This document shows, one piece after another, positions 1 through 11,129 of a DNA stretch of 64,000 nucleotides. The notes beneath the pieces are model-generated. The model worked only from the letters and a program-made list of their open reading frames with translations, made no database searches and was not told where the DNA came from. Position 1 is the stretch's first letter. Each line of letters opens with the position of its first letter. Source of the stretch: Physcomitrium patens (taxonomy: Eukaryota; Streptophyta; Bryopsida; Funariales; Funariaceae); assembly GCF_000002425.4 (NCBI RefSeq), contig NC_037262.1, positions 10,639,243 to 10,703,242 on the forward strand, read 5' to 3'. A program made the translations under genes and the position numbers.

Positions 1-1938
1 CGTGTTGACTTTTCCAAGGCATTTTTTATGGAAACAGACACATTGGATTTTGCCTTGGGTGCAGTTTTATCACAAATGGGAACAGATGACAAACTTCATC
101 TGATAGCTTTTCATTCAAGAAAATTCTCAGTAGCCGAGATCAATTATGAGATCCACGATAAGGAACTGCTTGCAATCGTGGATTCCTTTCAAGAATGGCG
201 TCATTATTTAGAAGGCGCTTCTAGTCCAGTCACTGTGTATACAGATCACAAGAACCTCGAATATTTCATGTCAACACGTGCGTTGAATCGTCGTCAAGCT
301 CGTTGGAGTATGTCTTTGTCAAGATTCGAATTCATTATCACTTATCGGCCAGGAAAACAACAAGGTTTATCCGATGCCCTATCTAGACGTTCTTATTTTG
401 CACCAAAAGAAGGAGTTGCAGCTTTTGAGCAACAAAGAACGGTCCTCTTGAAACCAGAGCAATTTCATCTCCGAGCAATGAAATCAACATTGACTGTTGA
501 TTCAACTTTTCTCAAGCAAATCCAGTCCAGTATGTCCTCAGACCCTCTTGTTCATGATATCGAGAATAATTCTTCCAAGTCTCATGATCCTTCTAAGTTC
601 AAGTTCAAGAATAATCTATTATATTTTGAAGGACGCCTATATGTTCCAGAAGGAGAAGCACGTTTACGTGTTCTTCAAGCACATCATGACTTTCCAGCAG
701 CAGGGCGCTTTGGATATAATAAGACTTTGGAACTCATATTAAGAGATTTTTGGTGGCCACAAATGTGGAAGTCAGTCAAAGACTTTGTACAATCATGTGA
801 TATTTGTTCAAGATCAAAAATTCCTCGTCATCGACCTTACGGACTTCTTCAGCCATTACCTATACCAGAACAACCATGGTCTTCTGTTTCTATGGATTTC
901 ATCATAGATCTTCCAAGCTCAAGATCTTATGATTCTATATTTGTGATAGTAGATCGTTTCACCAAGATGGCACATTTTGTGCCATGTACAAAATCTATCA
1001 CAGGTGAAGAAACAGCTAAGCTTTTCATTGATAATATCTATCGCTATCGTGGATTACCTAAAGATATCATATCGGATAGGGGAACTCAATTTGTGTCAAG
1101 ATTTTGGAGGACCCTTTTCAAGATTTTAAAAGTGGACATAAAGCTATCTTCGGCTTTCCATCCTCAAACTGATGGACAAACAGAGCGCGTAAACCAAGTC
1201 TTGGAGCAGTATTTAACGTGTACCATCAACTACCAACAAGATGATTGGACAACTCTTCTGCCATTGGCAGAGTTTGCTTATAATAATACGGTACATTCCT
1301 CCACGCAACAAACACCTTTCTTTGCCAATTATGGCTATCATCCACGACTTGATACTTTTGATTTTTCAAAAGTTGATAATCCTGCAGCAGAAGATATGGC
1401 AAATCGGATGTCAGAGTTACATGCCATAATGAAGGCGCAATTGAAGGAAGCTCAAGAACGACAAAAGATAAATGCAGATGTATATCGTAAGGAGCAACCA
1501 CAAGTCAACGTGGGTGATAAGGTATGGCTACTTTGTCGTAATATCAAGACCACTCGTCCTTGCGACAAGTTGGACTATCGAAGGCTGGGACCATTTTCTA
1601 TTTTTGCACAAATCAATCCAATTGTATATCGTTTACCTCTACCGAAGACAATAAAAATCCATCCAGTATTCCACGTGTCTCTTCTTGAACCATACAAGAC
1701 AGTGGACATATCAAAAAGACGACAAGCTCCACCTCCTCCTATAGAAGTGGACAATAATGAAGAGTTTGAAGTAGAAGAAGTCTTAGATTCAAGGCGGCGT
1801 CGAAATAAAATAGAATATCTTGTCCATTGGCACGGATATGATATTAGAGAACGCACATGGGAGCTAATGAAGAATCTTGCAAATGCAGCAAAGGCGGTGG
1901 AGGCTTTTCATCGACGACATCCATCAAAATCAAGATGA
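1..1938 (+). CDS. pol polyprotein, 3' part (RNase H, integrase, chromodomain) of chromovirus A1
   Basis: Open from the window edge to the stop, 645 codons without a premature stop. It encodes the end of a Ty3/gypsy pol. RNase H is at about residues 1-125, with METD, IHDKELLAIV and YTDHKNLEYF. The integrase zinc region is near residues 220-270 with a CDIC pair. The integrase core carries the three acidic residues in SMDF, ISDRGTQF and TDGQTERVNQ. A GPF/Y-type module follows, and a chromodomain is at about 585-640 (FEVEEVLDSRRRRNK, YLVHWHGYD, RTWE). Integrase would insert the cDNA and the chromodomain would target chromatin (family knowledge). One oddity: the second histidine of the HHCC finger is Arg (AAGRFG), where A2 has His (AAGHFG). 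The amino part of pol and gag lie outside the window. The best-preserved pol here. Confidence 0.95.
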   Translation, partial: RVDFSKAFFMETDTLDFALGAVLSQMGTDDKLHLIAFHSRKFSVAEINYEIHDKELLAIVDSFQEWRHYLEGASSPVTVYTDHKNLEYFMSTRALNRRQARWSMSLSRFEFIITYRPGKQQGLSDALSRRSYFAPKEGVAAFEQQRTVLLKPEQFHLRAMKSTLTVDSTFLKQIQSSMSSDPLVHDIENNSSKSHDPSKFKFKNNLLYFEGRLYVPEGEARLRVLQAHHDFPAAGRFGYNKTLELILRDFWWPQMWKSVKDFVQSCDICSRSKIPRHRPYGLLQPLPIPEQPWSSVSMDFIIDLPSSRSYDSIFVIVDRFTKMAHFVPCTKSITGEETAKLFIDNIYRYRGLPKDIISDRGTQFVSRFWRTLFKILKVDIKLSSAFHPQTDGQTERVNQVLEQYLTCTINYQQDDWTTLLPLAEFAYNNTVHSSTQQTPFFANYGYHPRLDTFDFSKVDNPAAEDMANRMSELHAIMKAQLKEAQERQKINADVYRKEQPQVNVGDKVWLLCRNIKTTRPCDKLDYRRLGPFSIFAQINPIVYRLPLPKTIKIHPVFHVSLLEPYKTVDISKRRQAPPPPIEVDNNEEFEVEEVLDSRRRRNKIEYLVHWHGYDIRERTWELMKNLANAAKAVEAFHRRHPSKSR

Positions 1939-2032
1939 AAACCTTCTTTATAAAAAAAACAACATCTAGGCAAGATAACATTCTACTTTCAATTCTTGTT
2001 CGTAGCTTCATTGTAGTAGTGGCGCTCAGGAG

Positions 2033-2455
2033 ATGGAGAACCAACAACCAACGGATTTAACTCAAGAGCCTTCATTTGCTGACCTGTCGGACGAGACATT
2101 ACGATTGTCACAACCTTCAAGACGACGCAATCGAGATGAAGATCTTCAAGAACGATATTTTCTTCTTTGAATAGATGGTGAGATACAACGCGTTTGGTAT
2201 CACGATTTGGGAAGGGACTCCCGATGTTTGGTGATTTTGCTAGAGGTAGGAACAACTCCTGATGGTGTTCCAAATATTCTATTCGAAGGAAGTTACGAAG
2301 GCCTCAACAATGATCAAATAACTGGGTGGTCTTCCTGCCCTAGTATGGGACACTACCGATGGTTGAGAGGCCCTATCAATCATCTTCGAAGAGAACAGAG
2401 ATCAGAGTATGTGGCGAATATAATTCGTCGCATCATAGATTTCCTCAACATATGA
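2033..2455 (+). pseudogene. ORF3 of chromovirus A1, unknown small protein (one TGA)
   Basis: A 141-codon frame begins 95 nt after the pol stop, with its own ATG (MENQQPTDLTQEPSF). It has one in-frame TGA at 2168-2170, where A2 reads CGA (Arg). The first half is polar and charged (DETLRLSQPSRRRNRDED). The second half looks folded: CLVILLEVG, LFEGSYEGL, ITGWSS, MGHYRWLRGP, then a helical end (REQRSEYVANIIRRI). The same frame, exactly 423 bp long, occurs after pol in A2 and A3, and a shorter homologue in A4. I recognise no family. It could be an accessory or regulatory protein of the retrotransposon. Confidence 0.75.
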
Positions 2456-2482
2456 TGACCGCTCCTCATGGAACTCGTCCCT

Positions 2483-2496
2483 AAAAGGGGGGGTAA
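2483..2496 (+). other. Polypurine tract of A1
   Basis: A run of four A and seven G followed by TAA lies directly before the LTR's TG. By family knowledge this primes plus-strand DNA synthesis. A2, A3 and A4 have equivalent tracts at the same place. Confidence 0.85.
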
Positions 2497-3057
2497 TGTC
2501 ATGGCCATAATCATGTAAGCTAATAATTACATATAGAAATAGGTAGAAGTAAATAAAAGTAGGTAAAAGTAAGTTAATTTTATAATATTTAATATAGAAG
2601 CTTCTTAGAAATTTTTTAGACGCTGCTTTGACTTCATAGGTGTCTTTAATTGACTTTTTGGATTATAAACGTGATCAACAAGTTGGCCATGTGCCACACA
2701 TATTGTTAGCTTGAAGATCAAGCTAACCATGTGGCCCACACGTAGAAAAACTTGCCTTGTAAGTCAAGGCATGTGCCCTATAAAGTCAACACATATTGGA
2801 GGTCCTATAGAACGTCACCACGTAGCCCCTAGTTAGAGAGTATATATAGAGACAAGAGTGAAGGCTTCTTCACTCTTGTCAACTCCTTTCTTGCTTCTAG
2901 TCTAGTTTCAAGGGTCTCTAGTTTTCTTGTCTTTTGGCAATAGCCATTCCAGTTCGTCTTTTAATATATATACTTATTTATATATATTTTGTTACTTCTC
3001 TTTGAGTGAAGGCTCACTTGTCTGAATTGTTTTTTCATCGAGTTCTTGTCCTTGACA
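2497..3057 (+). repeat. 3' LTR of chromovirus A1 (561 bp)
   Basis: Begins TGTCATGG and ends CCTTGACA. It has the same length as the two LTRs of A3 and is similar to the 530-bp LTRs of A2. A TATATATA box is at 2841-2848, and the expected RNA start, ACTCTTGTCAA, is at 2872-2882, 31 nt after the TATA start. A perfect 13-bp inverted repeat with a 4-nt spacer (2851-2863 and 2868-2880) overlaps that start. The 5' LTR is outside the window, so the target duplication cannot be checked. Confidence 0.9.
2841..2882 (+). promoter_or_regulatory. LTR promoter: TATA box and predicted RNA start (A1)
   Basis: TATATATA is followed 31 nt later by the 11-mer that pairs with the primer-binding site in A2 and A3. 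The spacing fits a plant RNA polymerase II TATA-to-start distance. The start is predicted, not mapped. Confidence 0.7.
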
Positions 3058-3077
3058 ACAAGTTCAGAGGGGGTGGA
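3058..3077 (+). other. End of a B element's internal region with its polypurine tract
   Basis: Twenty bases separate the A1 LTR from the B LTR. They end in an AGAGGGGGTGGA purine run immediately before TGTCGTG. The C element has a matching run before its LTR at 11082-11100 (minus strand). This indicates that A1 inserted into a B element just before its 3' LTR. Confidence 0.6.
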
Positions 3078-5575
3078 TGTCGTGTTGTAATACGAGTATA
3101 CTGTGAAAATATAAAGAAAGGAGACTTTTATTAATGTTCAGTTACCTCGAATATTGGGAGCAACAACCAACTCCAGTGCAAATACTGAGAGGCCAGGTTC
3201 AGTCACCCCGTTACAGTCAGCCGGGGCATACTGAAATGCTCCATTCGATTCCAATAACGGGAGTCAGCAGGAACAGAAAGGACAAATTTAATGACGGGTG
3301 AACCTAGTTCGAAGGGCCAATTGGATCCAATTTCAAGACATCCAATCCAGGTCTTACTACGAGCTTCTTAGCCAATCTGACGCGAAGGACCAATTTGACC
3401 CAATTACAGGAACATCCAGGTCTTACTATGGGCCTCTTAGCCAATATGAGACCTGAATTGGTCGGGCGACTCAATGTGTTCCCGATTGCAGGGTTTCAAT
3501 TTTACTTTAGGCTGTTCTATTCTTTGTGCCGTTGTCGTGTTGTAACACGAGTATACAGTGAAAATAAAAAGAAAGGAGAATTTTATTAATATTCAGTTAC
3601 CTCGAATATTAGGAGCATCGACCAACTCCAGTACAAATACTGAGTGGTCAGGTTCAGTCACTCTGTTACAGTCAGCCGGGGCATACTGAAATGCTCCATT
3701 CGATTCCAATAACGGAAGTCAGCAGGAATAGAAGGACCAATTCACACGACGGGTTCGAGGAGCCAATTGGATCCAATTTCGATAATCCAATCCGGGTCCT
3801 CTTATCCAATATGAGACTTGAATTGGCCGGTCAACCCAATGCAGTCTAATTATGGGAAATCCAGGTCTTACTACGGGTCTTAGCCAATCTGACACGAGGA
3901 CCAATTTGACCCAATTACGGAAACATCCAGGTTACTACGGGCATCTTTCCCAATATAGGACCTGAATTGGTCGGACGACTCAATGTGGTCCCGATTACGG
4001 GGTTCGATTCTGTTTCAGGCTGTCCTGTTCTCTGTGCCGTTTCAGGGAACGTTGTTTTCGGTAAATGGATTTCTTAAAGATAAAAACGGAGGAGAAAGCT
4101 TGACGGCGAGAGCCAATTTCGGATCCAAGCTTGAGGTGGGAGCCAATTTCGGATCTAAGACGGAAGATTGAAGAAATTCAGAGGATAAGGTTAGGGGGGA
4201 ATCGGGGGGAGCAAGTTTTCAAGCTTTTGCAAGGTTATCAGTTCGGTTTTTCATTGGAGGTTTTTGGAAGATCAAGGGAATTAGAGAGAGGAGCTTCATG
4301 CTTCGGGTCGGGGAAGGAAAGACATAGAATTTGGATTTTTCTTCTTCGTAGAGTTTTGGGACGACTGAGGCAATCGCTGCTGAAGTCAGTGTTGTAATGG
4401 TGAATCGAGATTTTTAAATGAAGTAGGTTTGAATACTCTTGACTGTTTTGTAAAATCAAGTTACGTCTGTGATTGAAGGATTAAAGGGGTGTCTATAGGA
4501 TTGAGTATGCGGAGTGAATGAAATTTATTGGGTTAATCTAACAGGACAGTCAGTGGATACAAGATCGTAAGTACAAAGGGGTATTGAAGATTAACAGTTT
4601 GGGTTGTTCGGGGTTCTCTGTAACGTCTAGAGACCTACCGGCTGGGGCAAAAAAAGGACTTCGACAAGCAGTCGAAGGGCATCAGTAAAGATTTATGGTG
4701 TATTCTTGCAGTCGTTTATATTCCAGTAGTAAAAACTGATAGACTGCTTGGCTATCGGCGGATCTCCATACTACCTTCTACAGCCAGACGCCCGGCACGT
4801 TCTCGAGCAGGAAAGCACGTAATACGACACCGTTTCGGGAACATTCTTTCGGTAAAAAGTTCTCTTAAAGGTAAAAACGGAGGAGAAAGCTCTGACGGGG
4901 AGCCAATTCTAGATCCAAGTTAGTAGATTGAAGAAATTCAGAGGCTAGGGTTTAAGAGAGGGGAGAATTAGGGTTAAAAGGGAGGGTAGGTTAAGAAATG
5001 GAGGGGAGAGAGAATAAGTTTTTGAGAAGGATCAGAGGAAGAGCTTCATGCTTCGGGGAGGGGAAAAAAGATAGAGAATTGGATTTTTTTTCTTCATAGG
5101 ATTTTGGGAAGACTGAGGCAAACGTTGCTGAAGTCAGTGTTGTAATGGTGAATTGGAATTTTTAATGAAGTGGGTGTGATTACACTTGACTGTTTTGTGA
5201 AATCGAAGTTACGTCTGTGATTGAAGAATTAAAAGGGTGTCTATAGAATTGACTATGCGGAATGAATGAAATTTATTGGATTAATCTAACGAGACAGTCA
5301 GTACATACAAGATCGTGAGTATAAAGCGGTATCAAAGATTAACAGTTTGGGTTGTTCGGGGTTCTCTGTAATGTCTAGAGACCTAGCGGCTGGGGCAAAA
5401 AGGATTCGGCGAGCAGTCGAAGGACATCCATATAGATTTACAGTATATTCTTACAGTTGCTTATATTCCAACAGTCAAAAACCGATAAACTGCTTGAATA
5501 TTAGCGAATCTCCATACTACCTTCTACAGCCAGACGCCCAGCACGTTCTCGTGCAGGAAAGCACGTAATACGACA
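3078..5575 (+). repeat. B-family LTR (probable 3' LTR), split by a nested B solo LTR
   Basis: The left part is 3078-3532 and the right part 4834-5575. The outer ends are TGTCGTGTTGTAATACGAG and GCACGTAATACGACA. Joining the parts across the inserted copy restores a continuous LTR of about 1.2 kb. A polypurine tract directly precedes 3078, so this is probably a 3' LTR and not a solo one. It contains a decayed gag zinc-knuckle segment (about 3200-3290) and tandem copies of a 70-100 bp unit. Confidence 0.75.
3533..4829 (+). repeat. B-family solo LTR nested in the B LTR (1297 bp)
   Basis: Begins TGTCGTGTTGTAACACG and ends CGTAATACGACA. CCGT occurs on both sides (3529-3532 and 4830-4833), a 4-bp target duplication. 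The sequence after 4834 repeats the interior of this copy from about 4037 on, which confirms that one LTR sits in another of the same family. Frames here, including 4131-4397, look like chance ORFs. Confidence 0.85.
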
Positions 5576-5579
5576 ATGC

Positions 5580-6824
5580 TGTCGTGTTGTGGTTCGGTTA
5601 TTATATGAAAATAATATAATTACCTTGAGAAGAGGTTGTTTAAATAGATTACTATAGAATTTGTATAACTTTAATTTCCTTTTGATAGTGGCTTTTAAGT
5701 TTGGTTTTTATTGATAGTAACTTCTAAATATTTAGAGTCACTTTTGTTAGACATTGGTGACCTTTGAAAACTTATTTTGATTCTTTTATTTGGTGCTTAG
5801 AGCATGAATTATGTAAATGTTATAAAAAAAAGGATTGAAGAAGGGTTTTAGTAGCAAAGGGAGTAATTAGGGCACCAATATAGATGAATGGAGATAGATA
5901 ATGAAAATCTCCATTTCTATTAGTCAAAAATCATGACCAATGGGCTTTGAGGAGGCTATCCGGGGCCATATTAGGAATTAGGGTTAGTTATTTGGAGCCA
6001 TTTGAGCTTTGAAGACTAGATTCAACAAGTTTAGGTTTTTGGCTATGGTTTTGGTATAAGTTTTATATGGTTTGGAGTTTATATGAAGGAAATATAGGCA
6101 CTCAAAGTTAAGGTGTTGATTTGGGAGCTATTGTCACTCTTTTTGGCATAATGCACGCATATAGAAGGAAATTGAGGATCGGCAACTGCGACTAGAGAGA
6201 AAACTTTTGCGGCTATACTTTTTGTATATTGCTTACTAGATTGCAAGTTGAAATAAAGGAGTTATTGGATTTTGAAGTCAGTGCATGCAATCTAAGGGTA
6301 GCAAATGACTTGATTTACTAGTGATTGTGTCTTGAGCTATATCTTAAGCAATTTGACAAGGTTTTGGCTCAAAATTTCAGAAAATGTGTAATTTTATGTT
6401 AATAAAATTTATACATAAATTTGATGATATATGAATATTGGATTCTTGAGATATTAAGAAATAGTACTCGGGTACTTGTAAATTAGGATTTAGAGTGTTT
6501 GCTAGGATTACTTAGATGCCAAAAGATCGGAAGTTAATTTGTAGTTGATTTTTATTGTGATGAAATTTAAGGATGGATTCTACTTATCTTATAAATTTGA
6601 GACAAACTAAATAGTTAGATCAAGAGATATGAATTTCTAAAGTTTGTGACAAGAAAATCCTTTGCAAAAAAAATATGTTTTGAAGGGATTTTGTTATATT
6701 TTGAGTTTTATGCAAAATAAATGAATTTTGGGAGCTAAGACAAGATTCATATAAAGGTTTAAGCTACACTCTCTATAACTAGATATCCAATGTATTCCCA
6801 AATAGCAAATCATGCCATACGAAA
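5580..6824 (+). repeat. C-family solo LTR with ATGC target duplication (1245 bp)
   Basis: Begins TGTCGTGTTGTGGTTCGG and ends near CATGCCATACGAAA. It is flanked by ATGC at 5576-5579 and 6825-6828. Its reverse complement matches 9750-11081 and 37156-38486 along the whole length. No coding content was seen. Confidence 0.85.
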
Positions 6825-9749
6825 ATGCCTTATTTTTATACATGAAGTGAGTTATTACCAACTTGTATTGTATTAGAAACTTCATCATATTCTGCATCAG
6901 ACTTACTCTTATCGTCAAATGTTGCCTCTAAACTTTGAATTTGAGATTCTCCATGATATTAAATTAGGTACATTTGTAATACAACCTTGTCTTTTTCTTT
7001 TCCAGTAGTCAACATTTTATAGCTCCTATCATTCCTAGCTTTGGCTTTGATATAGCTACAATCAAATCAATAAGATTGGATAGGATAATGTGCAACTCTG
7101 TAATCAAAAAATAATATAATCAATCTTGTATATGATTTCAACGATTACAATATCAATACTGTATAAGATATCCATTGGTTTCACCCACCTATGATTTACC
7201 ATTCTCAATATCAATGTCATGGATAATAATTGTTTTAAGTTTAAGTCTTCCATTGTATCGGTATTCATTAGATTCACGCTACAGCCACCATCAACTTGAA
7301 CTCCAAAAATAAGAACACCATCGATAGATACATCAATAGTTGGTGCTCTCTGATCGAGATTTAAACTAACTTCACGAATTTCTCTATTACAGGACCTACG
7401 TCTTATTAATGAAGAATTCAATGTAGAATGATATTTTGAAGCTACCGCCAAAAGTTGCTTCATTGTAATATAGGGCTGAATTACATCCAAAACTTTCAAA
7501 ATATCATATAATTCCACATTGGTAGTGATTTCCAAGGCCTTCTTCTTTTTCATAGGTTTTAACTTAACTCCTTGAGATAATATAGTTTTTTTTACAAAAT
7601 TCAAATGTGGAATAGCTGAATGAACTTTTTTGAAATGTCTGTCTATAAGAAGATCTTTTAATATATAAGACAACTCTTTGAACTTCTTAGATGATAGTAT
7701 TGGTTTGGATTGAATCAATACCTCGGTACTAAGAACATCATTGGATTGTATAGAGGGACCAGATCCCATTGTTGGTAATGTTTTTAATACATGTATTGAA
7801 TTTGGAGTTTTCATAATTTATATAAAGTGATTCTTTACAATTGATGCATTCAATTGTTGAATTGAGTCTTTTCTTTTTTGCTGATTCTAAATAAGTAGTG
7901 CATTAACCACCTCAACCCGATGTATTAGTGATTCTTGTTGAATACATTCTTTATCATTTGATTGCTGGCTCAATTGCATTTGCTAATCCTGATTATTGAA
8001 ATTAAATGGAGTATTGTAGTGATAGTATGTGTATCTAGACTGCTTACAATTTCTACATACTAGAGTATATTTATCACTAGCTCTTGGATTAAAACATTGA
8101 CTAGCATAATGTCTTATTAACCTATAACAATGACATCAAAGTGGTCTTCTTCCAACTCCATCACGAATATTGGCTGTTTCTACTTGTATATATTAGTTGG
8201 GCCTATTTCAAGTTGGATGGATAAATGATCCCGGTTGTCCAGTTGGTACTATAGAATCTGAAATTGGTTTTTGAATGGGTGGATATTGAAAATATTCTTG
8301 CTGATTTTGCTCAATACATTGAAAATTGGATCCACATTCTTGGTTATATATAAAACTCTGTAGATTAGAAAAATTCCTATTTTTTTTATTCAAACAATTT
8401 CTACTCTAATCAAACCTATTTCATATCTGGACTTAATTAATATCCCACAAAGTCAGTTGAATCATGGTTTGGTTATCAAATTATTGTTACTTTTGTAAAT
8501 TCCAACAATTGGTGGTGGTATACTTACCCCTATAAAATGTAAATTACACAATCATTTGGAGAGGTGAAGAACATTCCATTACCATATGGCTTTGTTTTTT
8601 ACAATTATTATATCAAATATTGGGACATATATTAGTCGATTTATGTGTTTTTTCTTTAACTTTCACCAAATTAATAGACAATTTGTCCATCTTCTTTGTC
8701 AAAGTTAACATCAAAGTCTCATTAAGATTCTTTGATATTATTTCATTAGGTAACTCTTTTGTAGGTATTGATTTTTGATATAGGATGTATGGCAAATACG
8801 AAACTGCGCTATGGATGATAAAGCCTGCAATGGGACAATATTAACTATTTTCTATGGATTAACACTTAGATTTGTATCATAATCAATCATTCTTGAATAA
8901 TTGCCCACTGCTTCATTCCAAGCCAGCATTTGATAATCTCTCTAAGATAGAATCATCGTGGCTCTTATCATTAGGAATTAGTCATAATGATATTCTTTCC
9001 ATACTTTAGCTCGATCAAGTGAAGAAGCAACAATGGCCAATTGAGCCTCTTTTACAAACATCTTCAATTCTTATGGATATAGTCTATTTACCAATATAGA
9101 CAAAGTAAACAATTTTGGCATTTGATTATTTGGCCATTTATGAAGGATATCTATAATTCGTCCACAATATGATTGCACCGCTTTTCTTGGTAGTATTCTA
9201 ATATTTTTAAATCTTTCCCTGAGACGTTCTTCAAATCCAATTGGTCAAAAATGGATTGAAAACGTACTTTTTAATACCTTCCAATTAAAAAAATAGCCCT
9301 CAAGCTGGCAATTTTGCCATTCAAATGATATATCTTTCAAAGTCCTTTGTAATTCTACTATTAATAGCTATATATGTAGTCAAGAACTAAGACAAATGTT
9401 GATCAAGATTTGTACTTGAAAAACCTCTAAAAGTAGATAATGGAGCTATACTAGTTATGCAATTGCCCTCCACACTTATTTGAACCTCAATTGGAATTGT
9501 CACGCCTCTTATCACCATTGAAGATGACAATGATCTCCTTAATTGCTTATTAAAATAAATACTATCTTTTCCAATTATCTTTTCTGGACTTTTAGGCCTA
9601 TTCAATTTAGTATTATTATTTGCAAATAATTTTATTAGTTGAATTGGAGGTAAAAATGATGAATTTTAAAATACTCTAAATTGGCCCTTATTGGCAAGTA
9701 ATTTATGTCATTCTATTGAATCAATCTCACTAAAATTGATTGTACCTAT
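6825..9749 (-). pseudogene. Element F: gag-protease remnant of a Ty3/gypsy element
   Basis: Read on the minus strand from 9749. A gag piece is at 9605-9387 (starts MNRPKSPEK). A zinc-knuckle stretch is near 8150-8040 (RHYASQC, then VCRNCKQSRY), with stops. A protease region is at 7814-7104, where DQRAPTIDVSIDGV precedes a degenerate active site VDGGCSVNLM. The zinc-knuckle segment is homologous to the one inside the B LTR at 38971-40870. The reading frame is broken many times. On the right it abuts the C LTR and on the left the solo LTR at 5580-6824. No polymerase part was recognised. Confidence 0.7.
7104..7814 (-). pseudogene. Gag C-terminal/protease fragment of element F
   Basis: An open frame of 236 codons. 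The part from about residue 140, with REVSLNLDQRAPTIDVSIDG and GGCSVNLMNTDTMEDLNL, matches the retropepsin region of gypsy elements that carry a D-G-G version of the active site. The amino half is a lysine-rich linker (KLKPMKKKKALEI). It lacks the rest of pol, so it cannot be functional alone. Confidence 0.65.
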
Positions 9750-11081
9750 TGTGGTATGGCATGATTTTCTATCTAAGAATACACAAGGTATCTAACTGTA
9801 GAGAGTTTAGTTTAAACCTTTATATGAATCTTATCTTAGCTTCCAAAACTCCTTTGATTTGCATAAAACTCAAAATATAACAAAATTCCTTCAAAACCTA
9901 TTTTTTCCACAAAGGATTTTCTCTTTCTGAACTTTAGAAATTCATAACTCTTGATTTAATCGTTCAATTTGTCTCAAATTTATAGAATAGGTAGAATTCA
10001 CCTTTAAGTTTTATCACAACAAAAATCAATTGTAAATTCATTCCCAATCTTTTGGCATCTAAGAAATCCTAATAGATGCTCTAAACCCTAATATACAAGC
10101 ACCCGAGCACTATTTTCTTAATATCTCAAGAACCCAATTCTCAAATGTCATCAAACTTATGTATAAAGTTTACTTACATGAAATTATACATTTTTTGAAA
10201 TTTTGAGCCAAAACCTTGTCAAATTGTTGAAGACATAGCTCAAGAGACAACCACTTTTAAATCGGGTCACTTACTACCCTTTGATTGCATGCGCTAACTT
10301 CAAAATCCAATAAATCCTTTACTTCAACTTGGAATCTAGTAAGAAATATACAAAAAGTCTAGCTGCAAAACTATTCTCTCCAATCGCAGTCATCGATCCT
10401 CAATTTCCTTTTATACACGTGTGTTATGCCAAAAAGAGTGACAATAGCTTCCAAATCAACACCTTAACTTTGAGTGCCTATATCTCCTTCATATAAACTC
10501 CAAATCATATAAGATTTGTACCAAAACCATAGCCAAAAACCTAAACTTATTGAGTTTAGCCTTCAAAGCTCAAATGGCCCCGAATAACTAATCCTAATTC
10601 CTAATATGGCCACAGGCAGCCTCTTCAAAGTCCATTGGTCATGATTTTTAACCAATAGGAATGGAGATTTTCATCATCCATCGCCATTCATCGATATTGG
10701 TGCCATAATTACTTCCTTTGCAACCAAAATCCTTCTTCAATCCTTTTTCTTATAAGATTTACATAATTTATGCTCTAAACTCTAAATAAAAGAACCAAAA
10801 GAAGTTTTCAAAGGTCACCAATGTCTAACAAAGGTGATTCTAAATATTTAGAAGTTACTATCAATGAAAACCAATCTTAAAAGCGACTATCAAAAGTAAA
10901 TTAAAGTTATACAAATTCTAAAGTAATCTATTTAAATAACCTCTTTTCAAGATAATAATCAAATTATATTCTTCAACCACCTAAAATCTACTAACATGGC
11001 TCTCACCATGTTACTTAGTAAATTATATATTAAATACATAATTACATTATTTTCATATAATAGCCGAACCACAATACAACA
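9750..11081 (-). repeat. 3' LTR of element C (1332 bp)
   Basis: On the minus strand it starts TGTTGTATTGTGGTTCGG and ends GCCATACCACA. It is about the same length as 37156-38486 and similar throughout. A purine-rich tract (TTTAGAGGGAGTAGA on the minus strand) adjoins it at 11082-11100, which marks it as a 3' LTR. Confidence 0.8.
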
Positions 11082-11129
11082 TCTACTCCCTCTAAACCTG
11101 TGCATCCTCCAGTATGCACCAAGAAGAAC

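Noticed and set aside
1226..1501. Minus-strand open frame opposite the integrase gene
   Set aside because: It mirrors the coding strand of pol, recurs at the same place in A2 (18067-18279), and has no start context or family match. It is a shadow frame.
3078..5575. CRISPR-like or satellite array from the repeated B segments
   Set aside because: The repeats are explained by one LTR inserted into another plus a short minisatellite. There is no regular spacer pattern.
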